Positions 24,201 through 35,387 are shown, counted from the stretch's first letter. The stretch is DNA of 64,000 nt from Odontesthes bonariensis (GCF_027942865.1 NC_134515.1:24326227-24390226), one strand, 5' to 3'. Numbers and translations are program-made. The notes: generated by a model not told the origin, from the sequence alone.

Positions 24201-26017
24201 GTAGAAGGACGAACTCCATGCACCTCCTGCACATGATGGACCCACAGAGGCGACAGTGGTGCCGCCTGTTACGGATGTTAAATTTGTTTCCACAATCAGG
24301 ACAGAATGGGACGTCCGAATCGTTCACCCACGACACAACAGACTTCTCAATGGCTATAACGAAGGTGAAAACACATCATTTGAACATTTAATCATTTAGA
24401 TGGACTGTAATCAGAATAAAGAAAAAAAGAAAAGAAAAAAACAAACAAACCTCTGATTTTGGCCGAATCTGAGTTGGTTCTGTCAAACGCTGTCAGCTGA
24501 AACATTAATGTTTAAACGGTTAATATTTTCCACCAGTAAGCCCATTTCAGTTTCAGCTTCAGAAACTACAGGAGGAGATTTGGGGTTTGAATGAATCGCT
24601 CTTGTAAGCACACCTTTTCCAGCCTGATGATGAGTTTGTTGACTTCAATGACGTAATGATCTATGCGAGCTGCCCTGTGTTTCTTAAAGAAGTCCAGGTG
24701 ACTTCTAGTTGCTCCTGTGAGAGCAAAGGGAAAGATTTGTTAGATGAATCAAGTAAAAAAGACTTATGTATTTCTTAGGTTCTCTAGTTGCAGTTGCAAA
24801 CATGGATGCCTTTACTATTACGATGAAAAGAGTTTTTTTTTTACCTAGTTCCTGAGGCTCCCACATGTATGGGTCCACACCACCATAGTAGAAGGACTCA
24901 TAACTGCCTGTGTCAGGTCTGTCATCTCCATCCCTCTTCAACAGTTTATCTTTGGCTTTCTTTGCTTTCTGAACCAAACCTGAACACAAAACAACATAAG
25001 GAAGCAACTATTGTGGTGAAACACATGGAGACTGTTAGAAACTCAAAGGAGAGGGTGTATGTACCCTAATCACAAGAGCGTGCACTAATTTTCATGTTCA
25101 ATGCCAATCTGAAATCTAAAAGTAGGACAATCTCTATCGGAGCATTCTACACATTACCAAGCATGAGCCCTTTTCTTGTCACATAATCAGTTTTCTACCA
25201 TATATATTTATTGCTAACCCAACTTGCAAACCATTTGTTCAGTGCCAGCACTGCAGACCCATAATCCACGCTCGTCTTACTCAAACATTTCTAATTTCCT
25301 ATGACTAAACATGCAAGAGAAGTCTGTCTGATAACAAAAGTGACACTTGACTACATAGAAGCTGTTTTTCTGACTTGACAAAAGATAGTTAATTGCTAAT
25401 CAGTGATGTGCAGCTTGTGGAGATGTGCAGTAGAAGTGAGAAAAAAAAAGACTTCAAAGAAAGACTTGGTTGCAAACACAAATGCAGTGTCAGCCAAATA
25501 CAGGCCCTGTGTGAGAGCAAAGTCCGATCTGAATGCCATCCTATAAAAAACAAACAAAAGAAAAACCCATCTTGACACGCTGGAATGATTGGCATTAGCT
25601 TCCATTGATAGCATAGTATAATATGAATCATTTCCCCCGCCCAAAATCACCTCAGATGAGTCTTAGTGCTTGCAATCTTTGCTCTTGCACTGAATTGTAT
25701 AGCGTAGTATCAAAGTTGCGTGGAATCAAACACTGATCCATTCATAGGATCCATTCAAATGGTGGCTGCGGTTTCTTATAAGTTCTGTATCTTTCACAGG
25801 AAAATATTACATTATTGTATTTTCCAGGGTTGCGGAGCCCAACACGCTACTTACTTTTGAGCTGTCCTCGAACGTGCCGATCATCCCCCGAGTGTTCCTC
25901 TTCATAGTGTCCTTGGAGTTGGTAGAACGACTGAAGGTCCTTCAGGCACAGTGGGCAAAGAAAACCCTCCTTCACTTCACCTGTGCCCTCAAAGGGGGGT
26001 GGGTAGCTGGAAGCCAT
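21243..26017 (-). CDS. rbsn: Rabenosyn-5 (RBSN/ZFYVE20), early endosome Rab4/Rab5 effector
   Basis: A scaffold on early endosomes that binds PI3P, Rab5, Rab4, VPS45 and EHD proteins to drive fusion and recycling. Coding exons in transcript order: 26017-25855, 24979-24845, 24714-24614, 24496-24451, 24353-24192, 24092-23830, 23669-23599, 23494-23408, 23328-23226, 22555-22451, 22343-21243. All junctions are GT-AG and in phase, giving 778 residues (human 784). Seen: an N-terminal C2H2 finger (CPLCLKDL...H....H, about residues 20-43); a FYVE domain (about 156-270) with WVND, RRHHCR and the last CCHHC pair; a central Rab4-binding helix pair (DPLLQQIENI..., about 465-508); six NPF motifs (about 630, 646, 667, 685, 696, 711) that bind EHD EH domains; and a C-terminal Rab5-binding helix pair (EEELLLQQINNI..., about 729-771). 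The start is the first ATG before the conserved GEVKEGFLCPLC. The gene is convergent with mrps25. Confidence 0.96.
24102..24121. repeat. G20 homopolymer at an rbsn 3' splice site
   Basis: Twenty consecutive G on the plus strand, so C20 in the rbsn transcript. It ends only 7 nt upstream of the splice-acceptor AG (24094-24093) of the exon 24092-23830 and takes the place of the polypyrimidine tract. Confidence 0.95.
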
Positions 26018-26699
26018 GATGACAGCAGGAGGCTTTGTAGTTTATAAGGAGGTGCAAGGTGGCATGATCCTGCTTCGACCCACATGTCACGGGGTTTGCA
26101 ACCCACCCCTTATCAGCCCCATAACACCTGGGAAAACACTGAAAAGGACTGAGGTTAAGCTCGACATGCATCGAATCTCAGACTGTAAAATTTTGGAATA
26201 ACGCTGGTGACAACTTGCCCAACACAGATTTAAAGGTGTGTTTAGGTTGGTGTCTGAATACTAACCCAAACCATAGCTAAATGTAACGACAGAAAGTGGC
26301 TACATGTCAGTGCAGCAGTTATTCCAGGAGTGTCTCTGCAATAAACAGCGTCATAGCAATAGCTGACAAACTGTTAGAGAGGCTCGTGAGGTTGCAATAC
26401 TTGTATCCTCTGACTCACTTATAATTAGCTAAGATTTCTCTTAATGAACACAAATGGTTCAAGTTTGCTTCCATATTTCTATTTCAATCTGCTAAAATCA
26501 ACCGTTGCCAACAAACTCGTAGTTTCTGTGGCCAACCCGCCCAATCAAAGGAGAGGCTGCTTACGTGTTCAAATATGACATGTGAGGTCTGAAAACTCAC
26601 GGGGTTATCTAAGGTAAAGAGAAAGACGTCCTATTTTTATTCAGAATTGTCTTAAACTTCTATCACCGTCATTCTGAACAGAGACGGTAACGTTAGCTG

Positions 26700-26990
26700 G
26701 AAAATGCTAACAGCAGGTCTCGGTATCTTTAGCCATTGTTTCGTCCGTCTCGCAGCTCAAAGCGGGAAATGAAAAAAAATACAAAAACGTTTAACTTCAC
26801 ATAACCACACACATACCCACCAGTCAGCGCGATGGACCGTTTATAGACACAAACGTATACGACAATAACTGTGTTGTTGACAGTTTGTATTTTCCTTGAC
26901 AGCTCGACAACACCAGCTGCAGCAGCAGCGGCAGCAGTGGCCCTACCTGGTCATGTGATTAGCCTCTCGTCACTAAGGGAACTGAGGAGG
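26700..26990 (-). promoter_or_regulatory. rbsn: Likely rbsn promoter / 5' non-coding exon
   Basis: A locally GC-rich patch with several CpGs, about 0.7-1 kb upstream of the rbsn ATG, including a CAG/CTG-rich stretch at 26915-26940. A possible donor (GACTG/GTGGGT on the minus strand near 26820) would splice an untranslated exon to the ATG exon. An M-box/CLEAR-like E-box, TCATGTGAT, lies at 26951-26959. Start site and exon limits are not proven. Confidence 0.45.
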
Positions 26991-27000
26991 GACAAACGGC

Positions 27001-27879
27001 AGGAAACAAACGCGCGATCTACTTCTCCCTCTCCTTAGATGAAACAGTCTTTCATTTCTGATGGAAAAATAAGAACCATCCCACGTGTTGTCATGGACAC
27101 GTATAAAAACGGAGGCCTCTGTTTTTTTATTTTGGAAAAAACATTTAATAATCTTCAATTGTTCATTGTTCAATGTCATTTTTCTTATTTTTTTGAGTAC
27201 ATAGGTACTCTAAAATAGAAAAAAGGGGGGAAAAAAACCCTCATATTTTTTATACTGAAGAATATTGTCTGAATTAATTAACTAAGTAAATACAATAAAT
27301 GCTATTGGGATTTTAATTAGCCATCAGGAATTTGATAAACATTTTCAGTTACCTCCAAATCTCAGACAAAACACCACTGTTTTTTATGCCATTCCAGTCA
27401 TCATAATCATCATCAGTATTCTTCTTTTACTTGTTGAGTTTAACCTGCCATTGACTCGTTTATAGTATAGGCCATTAGAATTTCTGTGCAACAAAGTTAA
27501 TAATTTCTCAGCGTGAGAAATGCCATGTGTGGCGTGTGAACTTGTTGAAATGCGTGTGTCTCACACTCATTGCGTGAGACTTGAGAGCCCTGATTAGCAG
27601 TTAGCAAATAAATCATTGCATTACCATCCCCAACTGGTATCAAAGTAGTTTGCTCTAAGATGCTGAAATAAGCACTCCTTCTTTTTATAAAATATGAATC
27701 AAATCTGCCTCATTTCTCCAACAATGTAACAAACACAGCAGTCACACCTGCCTGTGTTGTTTCTTTGCTCCTGTTTTAAGCATCTTATATCTCTCACTTT
27801 CCTTGTACTCTGTAAAACCATCTCTTTGTCCCTTCTTTCTCCCAGTGCCTTTGCCACCTTCCTCTTAGTCTCTGCTTAA
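27001..27879. other. AT-rich spacer upstream of rbsn
   Basis: No exon or repeat recognised. Long A/T-rich stretches only. Confidence 0.4.
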
Positions 27880-28145
27880 TTGTTTCATCTAGTTTTCCAA
27901 TTCAGAGCTCCTTCTCCATGTATTGCCCGCCCCCAACCAGCCGAGGCAGATGGCCGCCCTCCCTGGGTATCGTTCTGCTCCAGGTCTCTTCCTGTTAAAA
28001 GGGAGTGTTCTTCCCAACTGTTGCCCGCTGCAGCATGCATCAAAATGAACACTAATGCCCTGCGTTGGTTCCTTTGACCGGTCAACTTTTTAAAGAATTG
28101 GCATCTTATTGAACTGTATCGAATTGAATTGGATTTAACTGAAGG
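27880..28145 (+). repeat. Dispersed teleost short repeat (decayed)
   Basis: It holds the series CTCCAGGTCTCTTCCTGTTAAAAGGGAGT..TTCTTCCCAACTGTTGCC, then a degenerate spacer, ending ATTGAACTGTATCGAATTGAATTGG. This matches a short interspersed repeat common in fish (CTTCCTGTTAAAAGGGAGTTTTTCCTTGCC ... AAATTGAATTGAATTG). Confidence 0.7.
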
Positions 28146-29329
28146 TTAATGGAATTTAACTGGTTTGGTAAAAAAGAAAGAGAGACAGTTTTCTTTTAAA
28201 AATTGTATTTAGTGTTAAAGGCTTGTATTTCCTCATTCATTCTTTCCTGGTTTTCAACAGTTCCCACATTAATTTACAATCTTGATTTTTTTTGTTTGTC
28301 TTTGTTTTGCCAGATTAAAAAAATAAATAAGCCCATTTCCCCCCTGATCTTCCATCCAGTGAGCCCTTGATTGTTTCAATTGTCCATTTGCTCTGATCAT
28401 GTGTTCATGTACATGTTGCCCAGTTGTGATTGGAAATGATTGATTTTAATATGTTCATCTGATTTTAATTCATACAGAACATAAACCTGATAAAACAACA
28501 AAAGCTGATACCCCCTCCCAAAAAAAACGTCTTTAAATACTATCTAAATGTTTACTCATCCAATTACGGTCTGCCTTTCATTGAAATTGAACTTTTCTTG
28601 CTTGCATAAAAAAAAAAGACAGTTCCCTCTCTTTTGCCGTTTGATTAATTTCTTTATAGAATTCCCAATTCTCTTAAGAGGATAATTGAATTTCCACTTG
28701 GGATAGAGACGTTAGAGTCAAAGTGTTAGAGTCAAAGAAAAATCAAAGGAGATTACATAATAAGTCAAGAGAGAGGCTGAAATTTCAGCAAAAGATACAT
28801 AATTTACAAAATCATGTGAAGCGAGGCAGTGGTCTATCCTTCAGCGCAAGCCATTAGTGGATGTATTAAACCAAGGACATCATAGTGAACTTTTTTAAAA
28901 AGAAATCCTGCAATACTCCGTCAAACAGAGTTTTAAGAGCAGATATTTACAGTTTCATGACAAGTCACGACAGTGACCCGTTGATGCACAATTGTCGAAC
29001 CTAAGATCAGACTTGAAAATGAAACGTCCTCACAACGAGATTGTGTTTGTCCTGTAAGAAACTGTGTTGAAATGGATGAGTCAACATGTTTGTCATGAAT
29101 TGGCAAACGTTTCTGTTCCGCAAAGTTTCCCTACTGAAGAAAACAGTGCTCCACTAGTTTGTTCCCCTCATCTCTAAAGAAGAAAAGGATAGTTAGCCCT
29201 CTGCTCCTAACAAAAACGAGAAGTGGCTTTATGCTCTACATCATCTTTCAAGCTCCTCGACATTTCAACACCTGATAAAAGCTCTGCTTGATAAGAAATA
29301 TGAATCATCTTAAATTTGGCCTCTCACCT
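28146..29329. other. Spacer, nothing recognised
   Basis: AT-rich unique-looking DNA. Every frame is broken by frequent stops. Confidence 0.4.
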
Positions 29330-29395
29330 CATGGCAGCTAGGATAGGCAAACCAGAATAGGATGAAGTGGTTATGAAAAATGATTGAATGAATGA
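29330..29395 (+). repeat. Tail of a dispersed repeat ending in GAATGAATGA
   Basis: CAGCTAGGATAGGCAAACCAG... followed by GATGAAGTGGTTATGAAAAATGATTGAATGAATGA is a decayed form of the tail (CAGCTGGGATAGGCTCCAG...GATAAGCGGTTANGAAAATGGATGG) also present at 37.8 and 47.6 kb. It abuts the Tc1 fragment. Confidence 0.55.
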
Positions 29396-29409
29396 CTTTA
29401 TCTTGAACT

Positions 29410-30220
29410 TCATGGTAGCAACATGCCTCAAAAAGCTGGAAAAACAAGTGATATTAAGAAAAAACAGCTGATGGAACAAGTTGCAGCTTATCATGTTAAT
29501 TGGTGACAGGTGAGTGATATGAATGGGTATAAAAAAAGAGCAGCTTAAAGAGGCAGAGTCTTTCAGAAGTAACTGGACAGATGTTCAGTAGTTTGCAAAG
29601 AACTGTGTCTACAAATTCTGGAGCAATATCAGAATAATGTTCCTCACCATAAAATTGTAAAGACTTTGAACATCCCATCTTCTACAGCACATATCATCAA
29701 AATATTCAGAGAATCTGGAGACCTCGCTGTGCTCAAGGGACATGGGCGAATATCACGACTGGATTTCCGTGATCTTCGGTTCTAAGGAACAGTTCCAGAA
29801 ATCATTGTCTGAAAACACAGTTAAAAGTGCCATCTTCAGATGCAGATTAAATTGCCATTGTGCAAAGAAGAAGACATATCTGAACATGATCCAGAAATGC
29901 TGTCAGGTATACGCAGTAGGTCTCCATTAAGTCTTCTCTGGGCTAAAGCTTATTTAAAATAGACTGAGGCAAAGTGAAGAACTGTTCTGCGCTCAGGGGA
30001 ATCAAGCAGAGGGATTTGTCTGACCACAGAACGTTCTCTGGACTCAAGAGGAGAGGGACCATTCAGCTTGTTATCAGAACTCAGTTCAAAAGCCAGCATC
30101 TCTGATGGTATGAGAGTTCATTAGTGCCGATGAAACTGCCAGCTTGCACATCTGGAAAGGCACCATCAATGCTGAAAGGTATATACAGGTTTTAGGGCAA
30201 CGTATGCTCCCGTCCAGATA
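29410..30220 (+). mobile_element. Tc1-like transposon, 5' and central transposase remnant
   Basis: Sequence order matches a fish Tc1/mariner element in plus orientation. It opens with ATGCCTCAAAAAGCTG, then GGTGACAGGTGAGTGATATG with GGGTATAAAA. Degenerate helix-turn-helix text follows (the frame near 29700 reads IIKIFRESGD-like). Next come LSENTVKSAIF.C.L.CH.AKKKTYLN.IQKC, then text equal to LLWAKAYLK.TEAK, and a block equivalent to VQKPASLMVW...GTINAERYIQVLG(Q)RMLPS near 30090-30215. Frameshifts and stops are frequent, and the C-terminal part is missing here. Non-functional. Confidence 0.8.
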
Positions 30221-30829
30221 ATGTGGATAAAATATGCGACCTATGTTTATGCGACCTGCAAATTATTATATTCTATTTCTACATTTACACAACCTTCCAA
30301 CTTTGGAATTGGGGCTGTAATTATAATTGTCCTTGGTGTGTTGTTGGAGGTACCAGCAGTGCCCTTTACATCAAGGTGGTGAATAGTTTCTTTCAGTCGG
30401 TCCGCAGACATCAACACAACACTTTATACAACTAAACTGAATATACCAGTTACAAAATCTCTTGTGTCTTCCGATTCTTTTTCTTTGTTTGGGACCACCA
30501 GTGGCACTTGGAAATAGTACTACTCTTTCCATGTAGCACCTAATTGTAAGATAACGGTGCTCCGTCTCCAAAAGAGATGGCGAAGCTTCTCTTAATGAAC
30601 ACACCATGAATAACAATGTTAAGTTGGTTTCATGTCGCCCACACCAACCAGCCCAGTGCTGTGAACATCAACTGTTATTTACACGATCAGCTGCTAGTGA
30701 GGAGAGGTGTCATGTGACAGCCATGTCCTCTGGTCCTTTACCTGATATGTAACGCCATATCAGCAATGACTGTGGAAATATGCTTGTTATCTTTCAGGAG
30801 TCATCTGTATATGTTCCACTGGACCTTCA

Positions 30830-31130
30830 CTGAACACAAGTTCCGGCATGATTTCCCTGCCAAATGCAGGTTGGTGATTCATCGCTGAACATCCCTTTCA
30901 TCCAATCATCCACAGTCCATGGCTGCTTCTCTTTGGCCCACTGTAACTTATTTTCCTCTGTAGGTGTTAGGTGATGGTTTATATTTGGCTTTTCTGGACT
31001 TAAGTCAAATTTTAGACACTGGTAACTGGCAAAATATTTTAGGCAAAATATTTTGCCTAAAATATTTTGCCACACTTTGAGTTGAATTACCTTATTGAGG
31101 GGGTTAAATAATTTATCCAATAACTGAAAG
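30830..31130 (-). mobile_element. Second Tc1-like transposase fragment (opposite strand)
   Basis: The minus strand reads PNINHHLTPTEENKLQWAKE, then KQPWTVDDWMKGMFSDESPTC. This is the block around the second catalytic region of Tc1-like transposases (KRLQWAKEH...W..V.FSDES). It comes from a different subfamily than the fragment at 29.4 kb and lies in the opposite orientation. Its upstream portion is interrupted by the palindrome at 31027-31072. Confidence 0.8.
31027..31072. repeat. 46-bp perfect palindrome
   Basis: Perfect dyad with no spacer: TGGCAAAATATTTTAGGCAA followed by AAT, then its exact reverse complement. It is built from three copies of the core CAAAATATTTTG/AATATTTT in alternating orientation, and symmetry stops at C31026 and C31073. 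Confidence 0.97.
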
Positions 31131-31139
31131 CTCTCCCTT

Positions 31140-32450
31140 TGGTGCCATGTTGCAGTCAGTCAGCCAGCTGTAGAAGCTGCCTAAAATCTTCAAAAATGCT
31201 TTTGAAACTGTAGGCTAATTTGAATATTTAGACAGCAAGTTTTTCTTCTAGAAATACAAATGACAATATATACATATTTCTTTTAAAACACAACTCAATG
31301 ACCACCCTCATTCACTTAAGTTTGTCTGTGGGGGTGTACATTTCACTCTTTCTCACAGATACAATGGAAACAAATAGAGCCAGAGTAGCACAGTATTGGC
31401 AGAAACCTTTTTTGCATTTCTGTCACTTTTGGTGCTTCTCATGTAGTTTTGAATAGTTTGTGATTTTTTTTTTTTTTTTGTGATATTTACTCACCCTACC
31501 TCTAATCTAGCCTTTATTTTACCTGCTTTATTTTACAGCTCGTTAGGTATATACTCCAAAGATCTCTACTTGAGTTGCAATGTGAGCAACACCGCGAAAC
31601 ATCATTAGGGTCTCCATCTCTAGCTCTGATGCTTGATAACTAGTTTGCATATTGATCAGGCCCACGTGTAGCAGCTCTGGTGGAACGTGCCCATCACACA
31701 GGGCAGTGGATACCTGACACTATCAACTATAGATTGCATTAATCATGCTGGGACACCGCAGGGTGATCACTCTGTCGGACCACAGACGTTGGGGTTGAAT
31801 CAACAGTTTGCAGCTTAAGCAAATATACATTTTTTTTACCACCGCCTTTTCATGTCCAATAAAAAAAAAATCACTGCTTGACTTGGAAGGCAAAGGCAGC
31901 CGTCAATTTACAACACTATTCTTCATGATCTGTGACGTGATGCAGAAAAATAATCAGTGACACACGTGATTTGCTGTGGCATCCTTTATATTTACACAAG
32001 TAGAAAATAATAAAACACAAATCAATCAATGAAGGGATTCCCTTGCTGTAAACGCAGCCATTGTTATTATATCTTAACTCAGGCATGTACAACGCTGACA
32101 AGCGTGTGTTGCCTCACAGAGGCAACATAGCTGAAGCCAGTAGTCTAATGCTTTAATCCCAAGATCTGTGTAAGCAGAAGTAATCTAATAAACAGAACAA
32201 ATATTATTATCGTTCTAGAATGATAAATAATTGATCATCGTATGGCACAAACTGTTCTGAAAACCGTATGTACCTACAGCAAATTTGAGAGTTTGGAAGA
32301 AAAGTATACGCAAGCGCCCAAAATATATCAGATAAATACTTTGCTTTAATAATACAGTGACTATCTACCGAAGAAAAATAGCTCAAAAGCTTAAATGATC
32401 GAATTACTTTTACATCTTTCATAATTCATAATGATCACTTAATTTATACA
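31140..32450. other. Spacer between Tc1 fragments and trh
   Basis: AT-rich; a T16 run near 31467. No exon seen. A minus-strand AATAAA (plus TTTATT, 32451-32456) is only about 30 bp past the trh stop. ATTAAA variants (plus TTTAAT) near 32152 and 32344 could be the real transcript end. Confidence 0.4.
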
Positions 32451-32484
32451 TTTATTTCTTTACGACAAAGCAGATTTGTTGACC

Positions 32485-33789
32485 CTACTCTCCTTCCACT
32501 AAATCCTCCTCCGGTGCAAACCTTTTACCCGGGTGCTGTCTCTTCTCTTCATCATGGCTCTTGTTAATGTTGTCCAAAAAGTCGAGCAGGAAGCTGGTCT
32601 TACTGCAGCTCTCAGAGTCCAAAACATCACACGGACTGTTTGTGCCAAATTCCGTGCTCGAGTTTTCCAAAAACCGTTTTCCTGGGTGCTGACGCTTTTC
32701 CAATTCTGGGAGGTCTTCCTCTTCATAAGCATCCCAGTCCCCTTCGCCGTCCTCATCCGAGGTATGGCGCTTACCTGGGTGTTGGCGTTTGCTGTGCAGC
32801 ACCAGGTAACGCTTGCCTGGGTGCTGTCGTTTGGAAAGTTCACTTAGCAGAATAAAGGGGCTGTCAGAAATGTGTCCCGTCTGGGAGCGCTTTCCCGGAT
32901 GCTGCCTTTTCTGGAGCCCCATGAACGTGTGCATTTCATCTTCGCGCTTGCCTGGGTGCTGTCTCTTTTGCACATCCAAGTCCAAGTCATCTTCGTCCTC
33001 TTCTCTCCTGCCGGGATGTTGCCTCTTCTCCAAATCATTGATATATCTCTTACCGGGATGCTGTCTTTTTGTCACCCATTCTGGCTGAGGGAAGAACCCA
33101 TCTGGAAAAAAAGAAAAAGAAAAACGGGAAGGGGGAAGGGGGAAACTTATTTATTATTTATTTATCAGCCATCGAGACTACTTTAATTATCACCATGGAG
33201 CGAAATGTGTTTACAGCTCGTTTACCGCGTGCGTACATTGCGCACGAAGTGGCACGAAGTGATCCATAGCCTATTTCTTAAATTGTATCAATAGGCCTAT
33301 ACTGAAAGATGATTCTCTTACTTTCCACTACTTTTCTGAAAACGACATTTGAACATTATTTTTTCGAGTATTAAGCACAAAATACTGAGAATGTGTTGCC
33401 GCTTCTAGATCAAAACAGTCCACAGAAATACATCAGGTATCAGTGTCATGTAGTGGGAAATAATAAAGATAAGGATGATAATAATAAAAACGACTTTTAA
33501 AACATATATAAGAATTGTATGGCACCACTCTGCTTCAAAGTCATACATTGTTTCTTTTTTGCTTGAAATATATCCAGATCCTTTAGTTTTACGCACCGTT
33601 TCTGCCGTCTTCTTCCTGCAGCTTTTTGAGAATGGATCGTAACAGGAGACTTTCTGCTCTCTGTAATATGATGTCGTCTATGGTGGTCCTTCGGTCCGTC
33701 CCTTCCTCAGCGGAGATGCCTTGTCCATCAGACACCGTCAATTTGCAGATCGCGAGAGAAGCCAGGAAGAGAAGGCTTGCCGACTTCAT
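32485..33789 (-). CDS. trh: Pro-thyrotropin-releasing hormone
   Basis: Precursor of the hypothalamic tripeptide pGlu-His-Pro-NH2, which in fish acts on pituitary hormone release and as a neuromodulator. Coding exons 33789-33597 and 33101-32485 join GT-AG in phase 1 (the split codon gives Asp), producing 269 residues. Seen: an N-terminal signal peptide ([17 protein letters not shown]), then eight QHPG units. Seven are bounded as KR-QHPG-KR; the second is KR-QHPG-RR. Glutamine cyclises, glycine donates the amide, and the dibasic pairs are prohormone convertase sites. Acidic spacer peptides separate the units. Human has six units; teleost precursors commonly have six to eight. The ATG has a good context (ACCATGA). 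A non-coding first exon ends at a GTAAGT donor (exon edge 34177). Confidence 0.97.
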
Positions 33790-34176
33790 GGTAATCTATT
33801 TTGTTCGTCTGCTATAGGAGATTAATGTAAGAGTAACATAATTAATGAAGGGGAACTGATTTTAAGTTCAACATTTGGACCAGAAATCTGGTTTTAGAAA
33901 AATAGAATATTAGAAGATCATATAGCCTATCTAGTCCAAATGACAAATTGTATGAAATCGTGAAGAGTAATTTTAATAAAGCTAGTGTCCAAAAACACGA
34001 GAGACGACAGCATCTCTTAAAACGATCTTTAAACAAGATTAATACAGTTTGAAACGGTCGAAATTATGTATAAAATAAAAAGAAAGAAAAACCCACACAC
34101 AACGAAAACTAGAAACTCCAACCCAGTATACATAACCTATTTTGATTCCAGGGGTTCTGAAATGCGCCTTACTTAC

Positions 34177-34322
34177 CTGAGAAGTATCCAAACTCTGGTC
34201 GTCCCCAGCCTCTGGCGTAACCGGTTCTGGCAATGGTTGCTCTCAGCTTCTCTCAGCGGTTGGTGACCCTTAAGGTTGAGTGTAGAGGTATGACAAGAAA
34301 GCTTCTCGGCTCTGCATTTATA
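34177..34322 (-). promoter_or_regulatory. trh: trh TATA box and 5' non-coding exon
   Basis: Minus-strand TATAAA (plus TTTATA, 34317-34322) predicts initiation near 34287-34293. The resulting short untranslated exon ends at a strong donor CTCAG/GTAAGT (34177/34176), and the next exon begins near 33808-33811, just before the ATG. Upstream, TGACG half sites (plus CGTCA near 34338) and TGATGTCA near 34385 are CRE-like, fitting the known cAMP responsiveness of TRH genes. Confidence 0.7.
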
Positions 34323-35140
34323 CTTCCCGGGCATTGTCGTCATACTAACGCTGGAGTAATTTTTCAGGATCCCTCTTCCCCCCATTGATGTCACCAAGTC
34401 GTGCGCAACTGTATGTGGTGAATGATCGTCCAACAGGGGCCGCAGCCCAATTTGTCATTTGAAAAACAAATTGAGAGTAAGATAGACACCAGCTCTCAAC
34501 TTCATTGGTTAATATAGGTTCAGTCTTAAAGATTCTTACATTTAGAAGATATTTATGCAAGTTTTTGATTTACTCTCTTTACACGAATCCTTTCATTTTA
34601 TATATATATAGCTACATAGTGTCTCTTTGTATCAGACTTTCATATTTTCATCGCTGTTTAGATCTCAGTAGACGACACGAATTGTCCGAGTTCCTTCAAT
34701 AATCTGATGGTCTTCTTGTGGGGGCAGTAAGTGCTGCAGTGAGAGAGAGAGGCTATTCATATTTTCCAACCTTACCCCAAAGTCACAGCACACATGAGGG
34801 AGAGCTGAACCCATCTGGCCGGGTCTTCAAATTTTACATGGGTTAGTGGAAGCAAGTGCTGCTGATTAGAGCAACCAGGACAGACGAAATGTGATAAGAC
34901 AAGTTTGACAAGTGACAAAGACAAGTGTTTTCCCCCTTCTTATACCACCAGTATAAAAACAAAATGGACCGTTTGCGAATGTATGAAACAATTTTTATGA
35001 ATACAGAACTAATACGTAGACAGTATCTGCTCATTTTGGATGTTGTGCCAACAAAACGTGTCAAAGAAATCAGGTCAGAGGCAACATAAGACTAGGAAAG
35101 GGGTGCAATGGTTAAAAAAATTTGACAAGGTGGGGGATTT
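34323..35140. other. trh upstream region
   Basis: Presumed promoter-distal DNA. No further gene or repeat recognised. Confidence 0.4.
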
Positions 35141-35149
35141 CTGTAAAAT

Positions 35150-35295
35150 TAGGTTTGGCGTGGGCCTAAAGGTGTGATTGGATATGCAAAGATACATAAA
35201 TGCCGAGTCCCTCTGAAGTAAAGATGGGGCAGGTTTCCCCACTTTCTAATAGACTGTGTTCCAATAGTTAAACAGCTCCAGTATTTCTGTGGCTG
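35150..35295 (+). mobile_element. Tc1-like 5' fragment (degenerate)
   Basis: GTGTGATTGGATATGCAAAG, then AAGATGGGGCAGGTTTCCCC and CCAATAGTTAAACAGCTCC follow the order of the region just upstream of and into the transposase start of fish Tc1-like elements (GATTGGGTATAAAAG...AAGATGGGGCGAGGTTCACC...). Low-identity match by eye; limits uncertain. Confidence 0.45.
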
Positions 35296-35340
35296 AAGAA
35301 AGCTGTGCAAAAGAGCAAACTGAAATATGACTGTAGGATT

Positions 35341-35387
35341 CCCGTAACATATAGTCATATATGACATATATGACTATATGTTACGGG
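35341..35387. repeat. 47-bp near-palindrome (23-bp perfect arms, 1-nt spacer)
   Basis: Arm 35341-35363 begins CCCGTAACATATAGTCATAT and is the exact reverse complement of 35365-35387, with a single A between. Symmetry stops outside these limits. Confidence 0.97.

Noticed and set aside
32533-33186. Several plus-strand frames with repeated PGCC/CLFxx blocks
   Set aside because: They are the reverse complement of the QHPG repeats of trh.
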